Positions 22,758-34,282 are shown, numbered from the stretch's first letter. The stretch: 64,000 bases of DNA from Aldrovandia affinis (GCA_029706075.1 JAINUG010000321.1:575657-639656), one strand, 5' to 3'. Notes: generated by a model not told the origin, from the letters alone. A program made the numbers and translations.

Positions 22758-23115
22758 AGCCCCAGGTAAGCCTTCGGTTCTGTCACATTTCTCGGTGCTG
22801 GCGCGTTATGAATGGCCTTTACCTTGCTTTGGACTGGGTGAAGCCCTGTCTCGTCCACCCTGTGTCCCAGGGACTCCTCACCCGTGGAGCTGCACATCTT
22901 TCTCTTAAGGCGTAAGCCAGCCTCCTCCAGCCTCTGCAGCACCTTTGCCAGGGTCTGAAGATGCTCCTGGACGGTCCTGCCATGTAAATCATCCAGGTAG
23001 ATCATCCAGGTAGATCATCCATGTAGATCATCCAGGTAGATCATCCAGGTAGATCATCCAGGTAGATCATCCAGGTAGATCATCCAGGTAGATCGCCACT
23101 TGCAGCAGTGTGTAC
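22758..23115 (-). pseudogene. Gypsy reverse transcriptase palm (element 2), 5' part lost
   Basis: Minus strand: LQVAIYLDD ends the catalytic palm next to the break at about 23115. After a 13 bp tandem array the frame continues GRTVQEHLQTLAKVLQRL, LGHRVDETGLHPVQSKV and VTEPKAYLGLL, the typical palm-to-connection sequence of gypsy polymerases. The YLDD box itself is encoded at the array's edge, but the array shifts the frame. Confidence 0.88.
22980..23095. repeat. 13 bp tandem array grown from the RT active-site codons
   Basis: Nine units of CCAGGTAGATCAT (two with CCATGTA) run from 22980 to 23095. The reverse complement of the unit, ATGATCTACCTGG, overlaps the codons for IYLDD (ATC TAC CTG GAT GAT). 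In the unexpanded gene the sequence already contains a near repeat (ATGATCTACCTGG then ATGATTTACATGG), a natural slippage seed. Thirteen is not a multiple of three, so expansion destroyed the frame. Confidence 0.93.
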
Positions 23116-23373
23116 TTTATTATCATATGTGAGACTAACTGTTATTTGTAATATGCCACGGTGCAGATATGCTTATTCTACTGTCCATAAGAAAGTGTCT
23201 GACCGTGGAACATTCCATATATAGATTGTTGGAAAAACACCATCAGTCACTAAAAAGCCTGTAACTCTTACACCATAAAAGGTATTTCTATTCTGATTTC
23301 TGATTTTTAATGCTTACAAAATAGGAAAGCATCCTCTAATATTGTCTCTATTTTCATTGGAAAGTAGTACCAG

Positions 23374-24143
23374 TTTTGTTACACTTTGAAAGTAGGGTGC
23401 TTTACATGTAAGGATTTTGTAAGGATCACTGGCCAGACGCTATAATTCACATATCTCTGGTCGCCTCCTCCATGACATAACATTTTTTTATGTATATAAG
23501 TGTTAAAGTGCCACTACAGAACAAGCTTTTTTCAGTTAAGTTTGTTTATCATGTGCACTTGTCCATGCAGAAAGTGATTTTTTTTTCAAATCTTTTGACA
23601 AGTTTACTCTATTTTTTGCGTTTGTGTGTCTCTTGTAAAAATGCCGTCACTTTACTTAAAGCCTACAAATACCTATTATACTGTTTTATAATCGGCTTAT
23701 GATATGCTATGTTCATCAAGATCACTTTACTTTAAGCAAACAAATAAAACTTATAGTGCTTAATAAAGCATTATCATTCATTATATCCTGTAGAAAAGTA
23801 TGTTGTATGTGATGTTATAATTGACCATACCACCATTTTCACATTTATTTTATGATGCACTATAGCCTGTTGTGACAAAGAGCCTTATAAGCAGATGTAT
23901 GTTATAATGCATTATATCACCTGTAACATAGTTTGCTACCAAGCATGGGTATAATATGTTATACCCTATGGTCTTAAATTTTGTCATAGCAATGATTTAT
24001 ATAACATTATAAAGGCTGTTATAATTACCTATGAGTTATTTTGAGTGCTTGTAACAGTGTTTATAGTGCATTATAAGGCACTATAAATGCAGCTATAAGG
24101 CATTATACAGTATGTGTTTGCTTCATAGGAAGTGTTACCAAAA
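23374..24143. mobile_element. Probable non-autonomous DNA transposon with TTTTGGTAACACTT-type ends
   Basis: The left end TTTTGTTACACTT (23374) and the right end AAGTGTTACCAAAA (24130-24143, reverse complement TTTTGGTAACACTT) form an imperfect terminal inverted repeat. The interior is AT-rich with many TTATAA/CATTATAA words (TTATAATGCATTATA near 23910) and has no coding sequence. Similar ends are common in fish repeats, but I cannot assign the superfamily. Flanking target duplications are unclear. Confidence 0.5.
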
Positions 24144-24829
24144 TATTTTCTGCCTCATAATTCAGACCACCATCTTTGCTTTGAAACTTAATGAAAATGC
24201 GAAGGTTGATATGTCATTCTCCATGAACCCAGGATCAGTTCTTACATAGAGTATATTGCGTACAATGTCTTACACATACAACACACTTATAAAATTGAAT
24301 GACAAGGTGATCTGTGCAGTATGTGCTCCTGACACCCCCTACGCCCTAAAATGTGGTGCGACTGTTGTAAAACGCACTAATGGCCAGGCTTATTAGGCAC
24401 ACTTCCCAGAAGGAGAGAAGACTATTCAGTCTCTCATGCCATGGGCAGCAACACAATGAATGTCCATCCCAAATCAAGTCTCCATCCCCTCTCTTGTTCT
24501 CTACAAATGCAGCCAGCACTCTAATGAAGCCAAAGCCCTCTTCTCTATGTCTATTACCCAGAGCTGAATTTTAATAAGCATGTCGCCCAGACAATGCTGT
24601 CATACTTTTCAGTGCTATCCAAAAAAAAAAAAAAAAAAAAAAAAGAAGCAGGCAGTGGGTCTGTGTTTGCCCAGTTTGTGACTGCATGAATAATTCAGCT
24701 CAGCCTGCCCAGGTGGCACGTTAGAGAGTCGAACTCCACAGGGTCCACAGGTAAGAGAGTTCTGACAGTTCCACACCAGACTCAATGAGCAAGCACTCCT
24801 CTGCAGCGTCGGCTTGACAAGCCCCACTT
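24144..24829. other. Unassigned; contains a 25 bp poly(A)
   Basis: A run of about 25 A lies at 24620-24644. The surrounding sequence looks single-copy, with no recognised element on either side of the A run. Confidence 0.5.
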
Positions 24830-24960
24830 GTGTCGTGGACAAGGCAAGGAGGTAATTAACCGCAAAGTGATTAAATGATGAATAGAGGAACATACACTGT
24901 TCAGTAAATGAGGCACGGCCCCTGAGGAGTGCCAGGAAAATGCAGATCAAATGTCAGGTG
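24830..24960. promoter_or_regulatory. Candidate conserved non-coding segment
   Basis: Contains GGTAATTAACCGCAAAGTG and GATTAAATGATGAATAG, clustered homeodomain/TCF-like words in non-repetitive sequence. The call is by texture only. Confidence 0.2.
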
Positions 24961-26109
24961 TTAAAAAAACCTGGAAGATTTGTGTTTCTCTTTCTATTCT
25001 TATAGATGTGCTTATTAGGTCGAGAAATATTCCATTATAATTGAGATCCCTTCGGTAAAGGCTTTCATTAGCTATATACATCTCTGCCTTATTCTTACCC
25101 AAAAGCATAAAGCATGTTAGGATTGACAGTATTTCCAATGTATATATTTTTCAGCAGATCCAAGGGCATTTAGATCGGCTGAGTGACACTTTATGACATA
25201 TATATGATGGAAAAGGTGGAAAAGGAACCACTGCATTTCTACAAAATAGTGGCCATAAATGTAATATTTTGAGTATTGAGAGGACAGGCTCAATTTTCGA
25301 ATTTTACAAATGTTGCGTATGTAAGGAGACTTTTGGCTAGAAATCTTGGAGAGAACTGGACACCTGAACAAGATTGAGAGGGAAGAATTATATACAGCTC
25401 AGGTAAACTGCCATCGACCCAGACGTTCATAGATCACAAGTTAATGGCCCACCAACATTTTCCACTGTTTTCGGAGCTTTGTGGGGCTGAGTAAGTGAGG
25501 TTCACTGGGGGGGATTTTAGATACTCATACTCCTGAACCAAGTAGGGACAGCACAGTTAAGGGTGGAGTTATTGGTCTTTTTAACAGGAGTGAGGTTGCC
25601 ATTCTTTTCAGCTAATCGTTAGTTAGACAGCTTGTCGTGAGAAGTATACAGGTAGCTACTAGTTAGCCTATTACAATTATGAATGTGTTCCAAAAGCTAG
25701 CATGTTGTCTTGGGGTGCTATAACTATGTCAGGTTGTTTGCCACAAGACATTATCAGTCGGTTGAACACAAGTGAACTCATGGAGTTGAACTATTTGAAT
25801 CTGAATATCGTGTCATGGTGACTGTGGTCTGTATGTTTTGTAATTGTCTACCCTCAGCACCGGGTTGAATTATTATTAATTTACAATATTGACTTTCTCA
25901 AATAGGATTCAGTAAACTGTCCTTGTACTATTCTGTGTGATTTTAATGAGAAACAATATGAATAATACCACTGAAAAGAGAGCGGTGAATGTTTTTTAAC
26001 GGGATACACTTTCATTTCTCATGACAAATGAAGAAAGGCCAAAAGATAATTACAAGACCTTTGCGGGACGTTTTGATGAGCTCCACTTATTCTTTAAACA
26101 AATGATCTA
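24961..26109. other. Unassigned AT-rich intergenic DNA
   Basis: No repeat family or coding sequence was recognised. Confidence 0.5.
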
Positions 26110-26330
26110 CCTCACACATTAGCATACAGCTGCCGCATATGCTACGCTCTGAATACAAACAAACCGTTTGCCATTTAATGGCTTTTCAAAGAGCAGCGCC
26201 ACTTCTCCGTGTAGGTATACATTCAAAATCCACATCTAAATTAATTAAGCAAATCAATTAAAAAGCAAAAGGTGACTCCTGTCATCAGCAGTCTTCCCAC
26301 GCCCGTTTGCATTTCGTTGCATGCGCGGCC
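26110..26330. promoter_or_regulatory. Candidate conserved non-coding segment
   Basis: Dense TAATTAATTAAGCAAATC, ATTTAATGG and octamer-like TTTGCATT words occur in unique sequence, with AT-rich blocks alternating with GC-containing ones. This resembles a developmental enhancer but is unproven. Confidence 0.25.
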
Positions 26331-26883
26331 AGCTGTGTTGTCGCACATTGATATGCTAAGGACAGTGCGGCTTTGGTTCTCGTAAAGGACAGGGCTTGTT
26401 ATTTGGGACTAGTGAGATTGGTATTTATGCTAAGCATGTCGTGCCGAGACAGGAACACTTTGGAGTAACCTTTACAGTCTGCGTGTCTCCCCTTCCCGTG
26501 CAATTAGTCTCGCGCTGTGCCGCTTGCGTTTGTGAATCGACGCGTGTGCAATTAAAGCAGCATGAACGGGCGTCACACCCAAATCCAGGTTATGAAACGG
26601 AGTCCTCTGGAGCTGCCGATCAATGACCTAACCTAGGACTGTCTGCTGCACTTTCCCTTTCATTTTCAGATGCTATACAAATATATATATTTCCGAGAAA
26701 TTTCAAGCTTACGCAGTTTCTTTAAGCGACCGTTCTCTGGTGGGGGAACAACAATGACGACAGAGACGTACAGCTTTACAAACGAGCGACTGGAGCAAAC
26801 ACATTCAGAAAAGTAGACCAAACGCACGAGGTTCAGTTGAAAGCCACGCTCTAACCAGGGGAGGTTGGCATTTTGACGTTATT
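26331..26883. other. Unassigned mixed sequence
   Basis: CG-containing single-copy-like DNA. Nothing was recognised. Confidence 0.4.
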
Positions 26884-27090
26884 TATTTGCTTAGCAAATG
26901 CTCTTGTCCAGATGGCATTTTACAGTTGACATATTTTCACATATTATGCATGTATTCAACTGGATATCTATTGAAGCACGTCATGTTAAGTACTTGCTCG
27001 ATTGTACGAGAGCAGAAGCCTACCCGGGATGTAAATATGCGATGCGAATTACAAGCACGTTCTTTCAGCGCTACGCCGCTCTGCTGCATT
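26884..27090 (-). mobile_element. Degraded UnaSINE/V-SINE-like copy
   Basis: In plus order: TTAGCAAATGCTCTTGTCCAG (degraded tail stem-loop), CATGTATTCAACTGGATAT, TGAAGCACGTCATGTTAAGT-ACTTGCTC, then AGCCTACCCGGGATG. These follow the order of the fuller copy at 46052-46267 with roughly one change every four to five bases. The tRNA-like head has decayed. Confidence 0.65.
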
Positions 27091-27939
27091 CGAGGCAATG
27101 GTTCCTAAATATTGAGGGGAAAAAAACAGGAAAAACATAGAAATAAGTCAAACTACACTTCAAAAACATATCACTATTGCACAAAATATCGAAGAAAGAT
27201 TCTCCTGTGTAACGGAATAGTCCGCATTGAAAGTTTAAACTGGAACGCTAAAACTGGGATTTTGGTGAAAATCCAGAAACCCAAAAGCATGTCATTGGCT
27301 GAAGACAGTCGTGGTGATGAGATTCTAGACCACAGTTCATCATAGAGACATTATATATTTATATCACTACTGTATATGCACTAGCATGGAATACAGTCAA
27401 TAGGCATACAGAAGTCTGAATAATATCAGTTACAGCCATATGCTGCTATATGCTGAAAGGGAGTTTGTTAAAAGACGTAAATATGAGCAATGTCCCGTGC
27501 TAGTGATTCCTCCAACTTTGTCTTGCTGATGATATTGGCAAAGACATGTCAAAGGATTATGTCATCATGCAATGGGCAGATTACTACTAATTTATGTCAT
27601 TTGCATATGTATGTTTTGCTTGGCGACCACAAGTCAGAGTTGTCCAGTGAGAACAGTACGACTGGTTAACCGTTAAGCCACTGGACACGGAGATCTGCAG
27701 TGTTAAAACCTGAGATCTTTTTATGGAATGGCTTTAATCATGCTTGAATAACTAATATATTAGTCTAATTAATATTGCATATTGATGCATTTAATTTTCA
27801 CGAGCTCTAAAATAATTAATCTTGCGTGGTTTTGACAACATTCATTGTCTACTTGTTTATGTATTGTATTAGGTTTAGGCATTATTTCGCCGATATTTTC
27901 CGCACTGATTGTTTTATTGCTGCCTTTGAATTGTGGCTA
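27091..27939. other. Unassigned AT-rich DNA
   Basis: No recognised feature. AT-rich blocks occur at 27120-27200 and 27340-27420. Confidence 0.5.
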
Positions 27940-28111
27940 CAGATTTACCTACAGGGTCCTAGTTTAACTATGTGGTTGCTCCTAGCACCTGGAATTGTAC
28001 TTCCCTCTAGGGTGGCTTTTAGCGAAACTGTTCTTGACTACGGTTAACACTTTGTTGTACGTCGCTCTGGATAAGAGCGTCTGCCAAATGCCTGTAATGT
28101 AATATGTAATT
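27940..28111 (+). mobile_element. L2/UnaL2-type LINE (or its SINE) 3' end
   Basis: Ends TTGTACGTCGCTCTGG-ATAAGAGCGTCTGCC and then AAATGCCTGTAATGTAAT. The 17-base stem-loop CGCTCT-GGATA-AGAGCG is at 28063-28079. This 3' hairpin with a GGATA loop and a TGTAA-type end matches what is described for the eel LINE UnaL2, whose reverse transcriptase recognises it. The upstream limit is uncertain. Confidence 0.75.
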
Positions 28112-30989
28112 CATGGTTTTCCTTTTTTTTACTATAATTGCAGGCTATGATGCTACATGCAAGTTATGCTTCACTGCTGGTTATATGGTTATGTGGCTGA
28201 GTGGCATACGGGGCTGTTGCTGGGTATTCCTCCCACAAAAGCGCCTGCTCCCGATTCAGCACCTGGGACAGCAGCCGAGTGGCTCTCAGCAGCCGGCAGC
28301 AGTTCAGGACCTTGGACAGAGAAATCCATGGGGCCTCAACGAATACATGCGGCTGCATTCCCTCATCAATCAGCCCTACACAAAGTAGTGCTTCACTCTA
28401 TTGAATAGCGGGACAGATAGCTGGTAAACAAAGCGTGTGTGCATGCGAGTGTGAAGCTTCATTATCAAGCTATCATAAGCTCACTGAAAACTAAAAAGAG
28501 CCCTTCATTGGGTTTTGTTTTGGAAAGCTTTTTTTAAACATTTTTGTCCAAACAAATCAGTGATTGACAGCTTATTGTAGCCCTACTCTGAATGAGGTTT
28601 ATGAAACCTCACCCTATCACCACTACCTCTCCCTCTAACCCTTGTATTGTCATAGCAGATTACATACATTACATACATCTCCTCCTTCTCATGACCCAAA
28701 GAGACCCAGTTCACAAAGGCTGGAAGGCTATGTTCCACACACCCCATCCCAGAAATCTCCCGATTGCTCTCCTTTCAAAGTGAGACTGCTGGAATGTTTG
28801 CGTTGTGTTGTTTTGTTTTGTGGATCAAATATAGCGATCCTGGTTACACTCTTTTGTCTGTCACTCACGCTAGTGAAAACTCCTGAACTTCCCACTCTGC
28901 ATGGCTGGCTGCCACGTTCCTTATCAGGATCAATTATGTTGGCGCAGACATCATGTTAACATGTTCTCATTTTCAACATGCAGCACATTTAATTACAAAC
29001 GTGTATCGAAAGGGAATTCAGATTTGACATGCTGCATATTTCATTATTTAGCGTCATTGAGCGAAATGTAATGCTCAGGTGGCCCAGTCGCCCACCCACT
29101 CGCCCACCCGCCCACCGATGGCTCAGGCGGCACCCGTGTTTGCCTGCCCCCTAAATATACGGCGGCGACAGCGACCGCCACGTCCGACCCAGGCCTCTGA
29201 ACCGCGCGCCGTGCTCAACCGCGCTCGTCACCCGTTATTTAATTACCGCGAGTCGTTCCCCTAACTGGGTTTGGTCTTCCATAGTTCCCCCCGAAGCACC
29301 TCTTTAATCCCCGCCGTGCTAGAGAAACAGTAATACACCAGCGCCAACTTCATCAGTGATTCACTATCGTGGTCACTACACTAAATGGTCTCACGGCAGA
29401 CGGCGTGAAAACCATTAGCGCTCACGTGAACGGAGCTTTCCTCTCAGGTGTCAGAGCCTTCGCCCCTGACCTTAGGGGCCCCGTCTCCTGAGTTGACCGC
29501 CCAGTCGATCTGATCACACTCTATACAACTATACAATTTGAGCCAGTAAAAAGCATTCTGGCGACATGCTCTTGGAATTCAACCTCAAATGTTGATATGT
29601 TGAGTATACGTACAACAGCAACTATTTGTTATGAAATATAAATATGAATAGCATAAATGTCAATTGTATAGGTTTTTCCACAGTTTTGACCGTCTGGACG
29701 GTTTATCCCAACTTTGAAGACCCGATCATCATAATTATGTATTTTTTATTGTTTCGCTAAGTACAATGAAGGCACAACGGGCAGCTTTTACATTAGAGCT
29801 TGCTGCAGACGCACTAAAAGCAAATATAAAAACGAACTAATCCATAAATATTTGAGCGGCAGGGGCTAACAGGTGCACACCTTAATGCGCCTCGGTCAGT
29901 CCCACCTGCCTGGCGGGGAATCTCATTGTGGATATTTCGCAGACAGCTCCATAGAATCTGACACTAAGATGTGAATGCGTAAAAGATAAAAAGTATACAA
30001 ACAGAGCATCTTTTGGCATGTTTTATTCCACGCTTTTTTTCCTTTTCTCCCACTTTGAAATACACAATCATGCAATGTGAGCTTGTCATATCACCACGGC
30101 ACCCACCGTCAATTTGGGAGTCGCATCCTCTTTGGTATTCTTTGCGAGAGTGTGTGCAGCCAGCCGCCACTTCTTTTCACCACTGGTTGAGTTGTGCGGT
30201 GATTGCGCTGGATGACTTTAGTTTGTGCGCAACCAGCACAGGCGGACCGCAGAGGCCTGATTGGCCGGAGGAGCCACTAGCGCACAATGAGACAGGGAAT
30301 ATTCTGCTGATCGAATAGTCAATTACACTGTGTCTTGCAAGACTGCTGGACATAGCTGGTACAACTGGTACAATCAGGATACCAGGCTATGGGAAGTTTG
30401 TAGCTTGATACTGTATGTCACCTTGCGGAGTGGTGCAGTGGTGCATACGAGGAGTAGTTTTGAAAGGATGTCATTTTCAGTTACCCTTCCCAGAATGTGA
30501 CAGGTACAATATGTTTTTTCAAATACCGTGCGTAGTATCTAGCCCATTTCTGCATTACCGCACAACGTGATTCACGGCTGTTTCGTGATTGATACGTTGC
30601 TCTGTTATTCTGAAGCAAAACCATTGTGGACTTCAAGGAATTAATAGCCACACTTGTGAGCAGTTTTAATGTAACCCACTTGCACAGTTATTGCTTGTTT
30701 ATTTCTGTTATAGAGGAGCTAAAATAAACCATTAATTATCTTCCTGGATAAATAAAGAAGAATTCAATTCACGTATTGCTATGGGTACACTTTCCAAGAC
30801 TTTGTAAAAAGTCATTCTCTGACAGCAACTTCCACAAAACCGTGGCTGTCTGAATAGGTTTTATTTACTGTTGTTCTATTTGTTTTGGGCCGCTGCTATT
30901 ACAGGTTGTGAAGGACGAGCCTTCGCCGATCTTTTAAAATGCATATTGTTGACTAAGAATGCTAATTGCCAAATCGTTAAATTTGTGAA
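28112..30989. other. Unassigned; several CG-containing segments
   Basis: 28190-28410 is GC-richer, with a possible repeat body (GGACAGCAGCCGAGTGG, CAGGACCTTGGACAG, a word also present at 16702-16715), but no family was assigned. 29085-29112 is CCCAC/CGCCCAC-rich. 29120-29560 is GC-rich, single-copy-looking DNA with no gene evidence. 30010-30300 holds a 101-codon frame with no domain. Confidence 0.4.
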
Positions 30990-31275
30990 ACCTTTTCATC
31001 TATGGCCGGTGATTGAGTTATTGTCAATGGTGTAATTGGAGGATCCTGTCTCTGTCTGTGTCTTCAGTTTACTGTTTAATTGTGCGCGGGTGTGACTGAC
31101 TGAACGGTAATAGCCCACATTAGTTTGCCTGAGCCAATTTGGGCTATTTAAGCACAGGTGTGTAGCTGCTGGGAGGTTCAGTGGGATTCTGGGGAATGTG
31201 TGAGACCATGTGCTACTAGTTCAGGAGTTGGTTGAAATAAATTATCTGTATTTTTTTGTAAGAAGGCTCCTTGCC
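30990..31275 (+). mobile_element. Possible LTR-like unit (promoter plus poly(A) signal)
   Basis: GGGCTATTTAAGCACAGG (TATA-like, near 31141) is followed about 90 bp later by GAAATAAATTATCTG and then GGCTCCTTGCCTG, an LTR-like spacing of TATA, poly(A) signal and U5. No second copy, internal region or clear TG...CA boundary was found. Confidence 0.25.
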
Positions 31276-32089
31276 TGTTTTTTATGGGTGGTGCATTGTC
31301 CAGCAGGTCCACCACCAGTCAGCACTGAATCCCTCTTCCTGACCCGCCATCAAATATAAAGGCGTTAAAATACTGAGAGTTGAAATACCGAGGGCCTGAC
31401 TCACTGAATGATTGCATGTGCATTGCAGACAGCGAAGGGCATAACGACATCCGTGGGCTTTAATAACATTTTGCAACGATTGAAATGTGAAATTATGAAC
31501 TGTTTCCTCTGGGATTGCAACATGGATGCCCCTTTGTCCTTGATGCATATGCAATTTCTCAAATACATATGTATAACTGGGGAAATGCACGGACATTTGA
31601 GTTTTCGCTAATCAAATCCATGAAGGCAACATTATGCGCAAGCTCAATTCAATCGTTGTGTGGGAACTGAAGAGTAGGCCTTGAGGCTTGCTCCGTTGGC
31701 ACAATGAACTGAGCACTTTCGAAAATGGATCATCTTCAGGGACAAACAGAATGACCCACAAATCCAAAGGTTTGCACATAGAAGAATTAAACATTTTTAG
31801 CCATGTGGTGCACTTGCAGTAATTACACCCTTACACATATTGCCAATTCATTTTTAAGATACTTCGTCCTTCTAGATTACAATCAGTTGTGCTTTGGCTT
31901 CAAACATTTCAAACATTTCAAATGTTACCGCCTGCACCATTATTGCCTGCATCATCCTTGTCAGTGCTTTGTATGTGCTTTAAATGTTGCTTTCTATATG
32001 TGTGCCGATTATAAACTACTCTTTTTCATAAGTCCAATTGGTAGAAAGAGTTATTTCAAGATTGCTATATTTAGCATTTTTATAAAATC
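31276..32089. other. Unassigned AT-rich DNA
   Basis: Nothing recognised. Confidence 0.45.
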
Positions 32090-32950
32090 TATGTACGTAA
32101 GGTTACGAACGTCCGGCTTACGGACAACTCATGCTTACGAACGGACTGCCATAAGGCCTATTATGTTTTAAAAAAATAGAGTTAAATACAATGGTTCGTA
32201 ATAACGCACGCACTACTTTGTGATGCTCATGAAAACATTGCGCGGTTTCAGCGGTTCGTCGGCTCAAGGAACAACGATCACCGTCCGTTATTTTAAGTCA
32301 GATCATGGTCTCGTTTTTCTCTTTCTCTTACCCTTACAACAATGCCTCCAAAGCGTAAATCCAATGCAAGTGCTGGTGATGCATCAAAGAAAAGGAAAAC
32401 AATCATCATGGAAAGTAAAGTTGAAATAATAAAGAGATCGGAGAGAGTTGAAACGCCATCAGCCATTGGGAAAGCATTAGGCTATGAAAGGCCATGCCCC
32501 GATGAATGCCACGATTATTACCAAGCAACGCAGTGGTTTAATTATTGAGATGGAAAGGCTATTGATAATTTGGATAGAAGACCAAAATCAGCGTAATATG
32601 CCTATTAGCCTTGTTTTAGTGCAAGAAAATGCTCGAAGCCTTTCTTTCATGTTTTTTTTTACAGTACAGCACTATATGTACATAGTTACTTTTATTATTA
32701 CTGTATTATTATTATTAATATTACAGTATTGTTATGTACTGAATGTTATGTTTAAGATGTTTTATTGTATTTGGAAGTTTTTCTTAAGTGTTTCATATGC
32801 ACAGAAAGGTCAAATAAATACTATGCTAAGACAAACATTTGACTAAGTGACGATTAATAAGAATTGTATGTACCTGTTCCGACTTACATACAAATTCGAC
32901 TTAAAGACAGACTTAAGAACGGATCTCGTTCGGATCCCGGGGACTGCCTG
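32090..32950 (+). mobile_element. Tigger/pogo-like DNA transposon, internally deleted
   Basis: The right end (32870-32950) reads, on the complement, CAGGCAGTCCCCGGGATCCG and abuts TA (32951-32952), the pogo/Tigger target dinucleotide. The left end keeps GGTTACGAACGTCCGGCTTA but has lost the first bases of the repeat. Inside lies the start of a Tigger transposase (from 32342) with a large deletion of its catalytic part. At about 860 bp, only a fraction of a full element remains. Confidence 0.8.
32342..32650 (+). pseudogene. Tigger-like transposase N-terminus, frameshifted
   Basis: ATG at 32342 opens MPPKRKSNASAGDASKKRKT and continues VEIIKRSERVETPSAIGKAL, the CENP-B-type helix-turn-helix start of Tigger transposases. 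After GKALG the sequence shifts frame (ATIITKQRS, then MERLLIIWIEDQNQRNMPIS). The second HTH is thus out of frame, and the DDE catalytic domain is deleted. The protein would bind the transposon's terminal repeats. It is a clear fossil. Confidence 0.88.
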
Positions 32951-32994
32951 TACAGTGTGTCTTTTTTGTAGCTAGGTGGAGTGATAATCTATGT

Positions 32995-32997
<3 letters not shown>

Positions 32998-33041
<44 letters not shown>
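32998..33041. repeat. (TA)n microsatellite
   Basis: About 21 TA steps immediately downstream of the Tigger element. Confidence 0.95.
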
Positions 33042-33046
<5 letters not shown>

Positions 33047-33229
33047 ATTCATGATTGCTACTGTATATTTTTAACTCATGTGTTTGTGAATAGAAAATAT
33101 AGCAACTAGTAAGCTTGTAAGATTCATAAAATGTCAGACTTCCACATAGATAATTTATTACATTTATTTTCATTGTCATTATAATTTTTTTTTAAAAAGT
33201 GTTACAGGTATGGTATGCAGCTGCCTACA

Positions 33230-33362
33230 ACGATGTCTATCACTGTATTACTGCACTGATCTCGTGCCCTAACTATGATTGTTCTTACCAGGTGTTAATG
33301 CACAGCTCTGGATAAGAGCTTCTGCTAAATTCCTAAAATGTAAATGATGTAATGTAATGTAA
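33230..33362 (+). mobile_element. L2/UnaL2-type 3' end, second copy
   Basis: The tail AGCTCTGGATAAGAGCTTCT is followed by CTAAAATGTAAATGATG and repeated TAATG/TGTAA. The stem-loop is AGCTCT-GGATA-AGAGCT (33304-33320). The first and last stem bases differ from the copy at 28063 (A-T instead of C-G) but still pair. Confidence 0.7.
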
Positions 33363-33436
33363 ATTTCATTAAAAACCTTGCTAAATCAGTTTTTTGTTTT
33401 TGCTTGCAATCAGATTTTTCTAGCATTTCATTAGAG

Positions 33437-33443
33437 ATATATA

Positions 33444-33480
<37 letters not shown>
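33437..33480. repeat. (TA)n microsatellite
   Basis: About 20 TA steps followed by TTATTATTATTTTTATT. Confidence 0.95.
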
Positions 33481-33485
<5 letters not shown>

Positions 33486-33977
33486 ATTATTTTTATTTTT
33501 TATTTTTATCGTATACTTGTGAGTGTCTTTTAAATTGTGAACATGTGTAGAGTTCCAAACTGGAATCTGATCCAGTAAATACAGACACCACAAGCATTTG
33601 GGATTTTGTTGATTTGCATATATTCCAAGGAAATTCTTTAAAATATTCTCATGAAGCATAAGTCATACTTGGTAAGTACGAAGCGAAGCCAAATTTGTAT
33701 TCTTCTATTGCTCCAAAACAGTGGTAAAGACTTCAAATATATGTCACCTTTTACTCCAGTAAAGATAACTTATGTAAACTCCTCATGGTCGACTACACTA
33801 ATTCCCTTACAATTTTTCATGTGTAATTCTTATAATTCTATCGAAATTGTGAAAGGATTAGTGCCTACATGAAATTGCAAAGATAAGCCAATCAATTTGC
33901 AGCAAGCATACATAAGCAAATGAGCCAGTTTCATTAACTGTTACTGTACAATCATTATGGGCCATACTCAAATAATG
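33481..33977. other. Unassigned AT-rich DNA
   Basis: No feature recognised. Confidence 0.45.
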
Positions 33978-33985
33978 GTCCAATC

Positions 33986-34282
33986 CAGGGGCGATTCTAG
34001 GATTTGACCTTTTGGGGGGCTCAGCCCCCAATGAGAATGTGAGATGTACACATGCAAAGCACTAGCCTAATTTTAAAATGAATTTACTGTTACATTCCCC
34101 AAAACAAAAACATCACAATGGTGGTCGCTCTCAAAATTGAAATAGCACTCGATATCTGTGGTATTTTAAAAAAATAGTTATTAAGTAAAAATGTTTTTTA
34201 GAAAAGAATGACTAAACATTTTCAGGGGAGTTGAGATGAAAGAAAATGAGCAGGGTCTAAATAGGATGTGAAATCGCCACTG
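33986..34282. mobile_element. hAT-type non-autonomous element (297 bp) with 8 bp target duplication
   Basis: The left end CAGGGGCGATTC and the right end AATCGCCACTG form short inverted repeats. The flanks GTCCAATC (33978-33985) and GTCCAAGC (34283-34290) agree at 7 of 8 bases, the duplication length of hAT transposons. Just inside the left end lies GGGGGGCTCAGCCCCC, itself nearly palindromic. No coding sequence is present, so it relied on a transposase in trans. Confidence 0.85.

Larger units (their letters stand above)
20160..23115 (-). mobile_element. Ty3/gypsy retrotransposon, 5'-truncated pol (element 2)
   Basis: Reading the minus strand from 23115 down, domains appear in canonical gypsy order: reverse transcriptase palm (to 22758), thumb and RNase H (22436-21540), integrase zinc-binding and catalytic core (21518-20900), GPY/F-type C-terminus (20700-20410), polypurine tract and LTR. 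The element is cut by a LINE 3' end (22437-22757) and by a SINE (21854-22015). Gag, protease, the first half of reverse transcriptase and the 5' LTR are absent. Confidence 0.92.

Noticed and set aside
19298..23005. A single long gypsy element spanning 19.3-23.1 kb
   Set aside because: The RNase H at 19310-19605 differs from the second RNase H at 21540-22436, and an LTR lies between, so two elements are present.
24620..24644. Poly(A) as the 3' end of a retrocopy
   Set aside because: No retroelement body or processed coding sequence precedes it, and no flanking duplication is visible.
32998..33480. Two (TA)n tracts as further targets of the (AT)n-associated LTR-like family
   Set aside because: Neither is interrupted by a TGTAGC...GCTACA unit. 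They are simple repeats.
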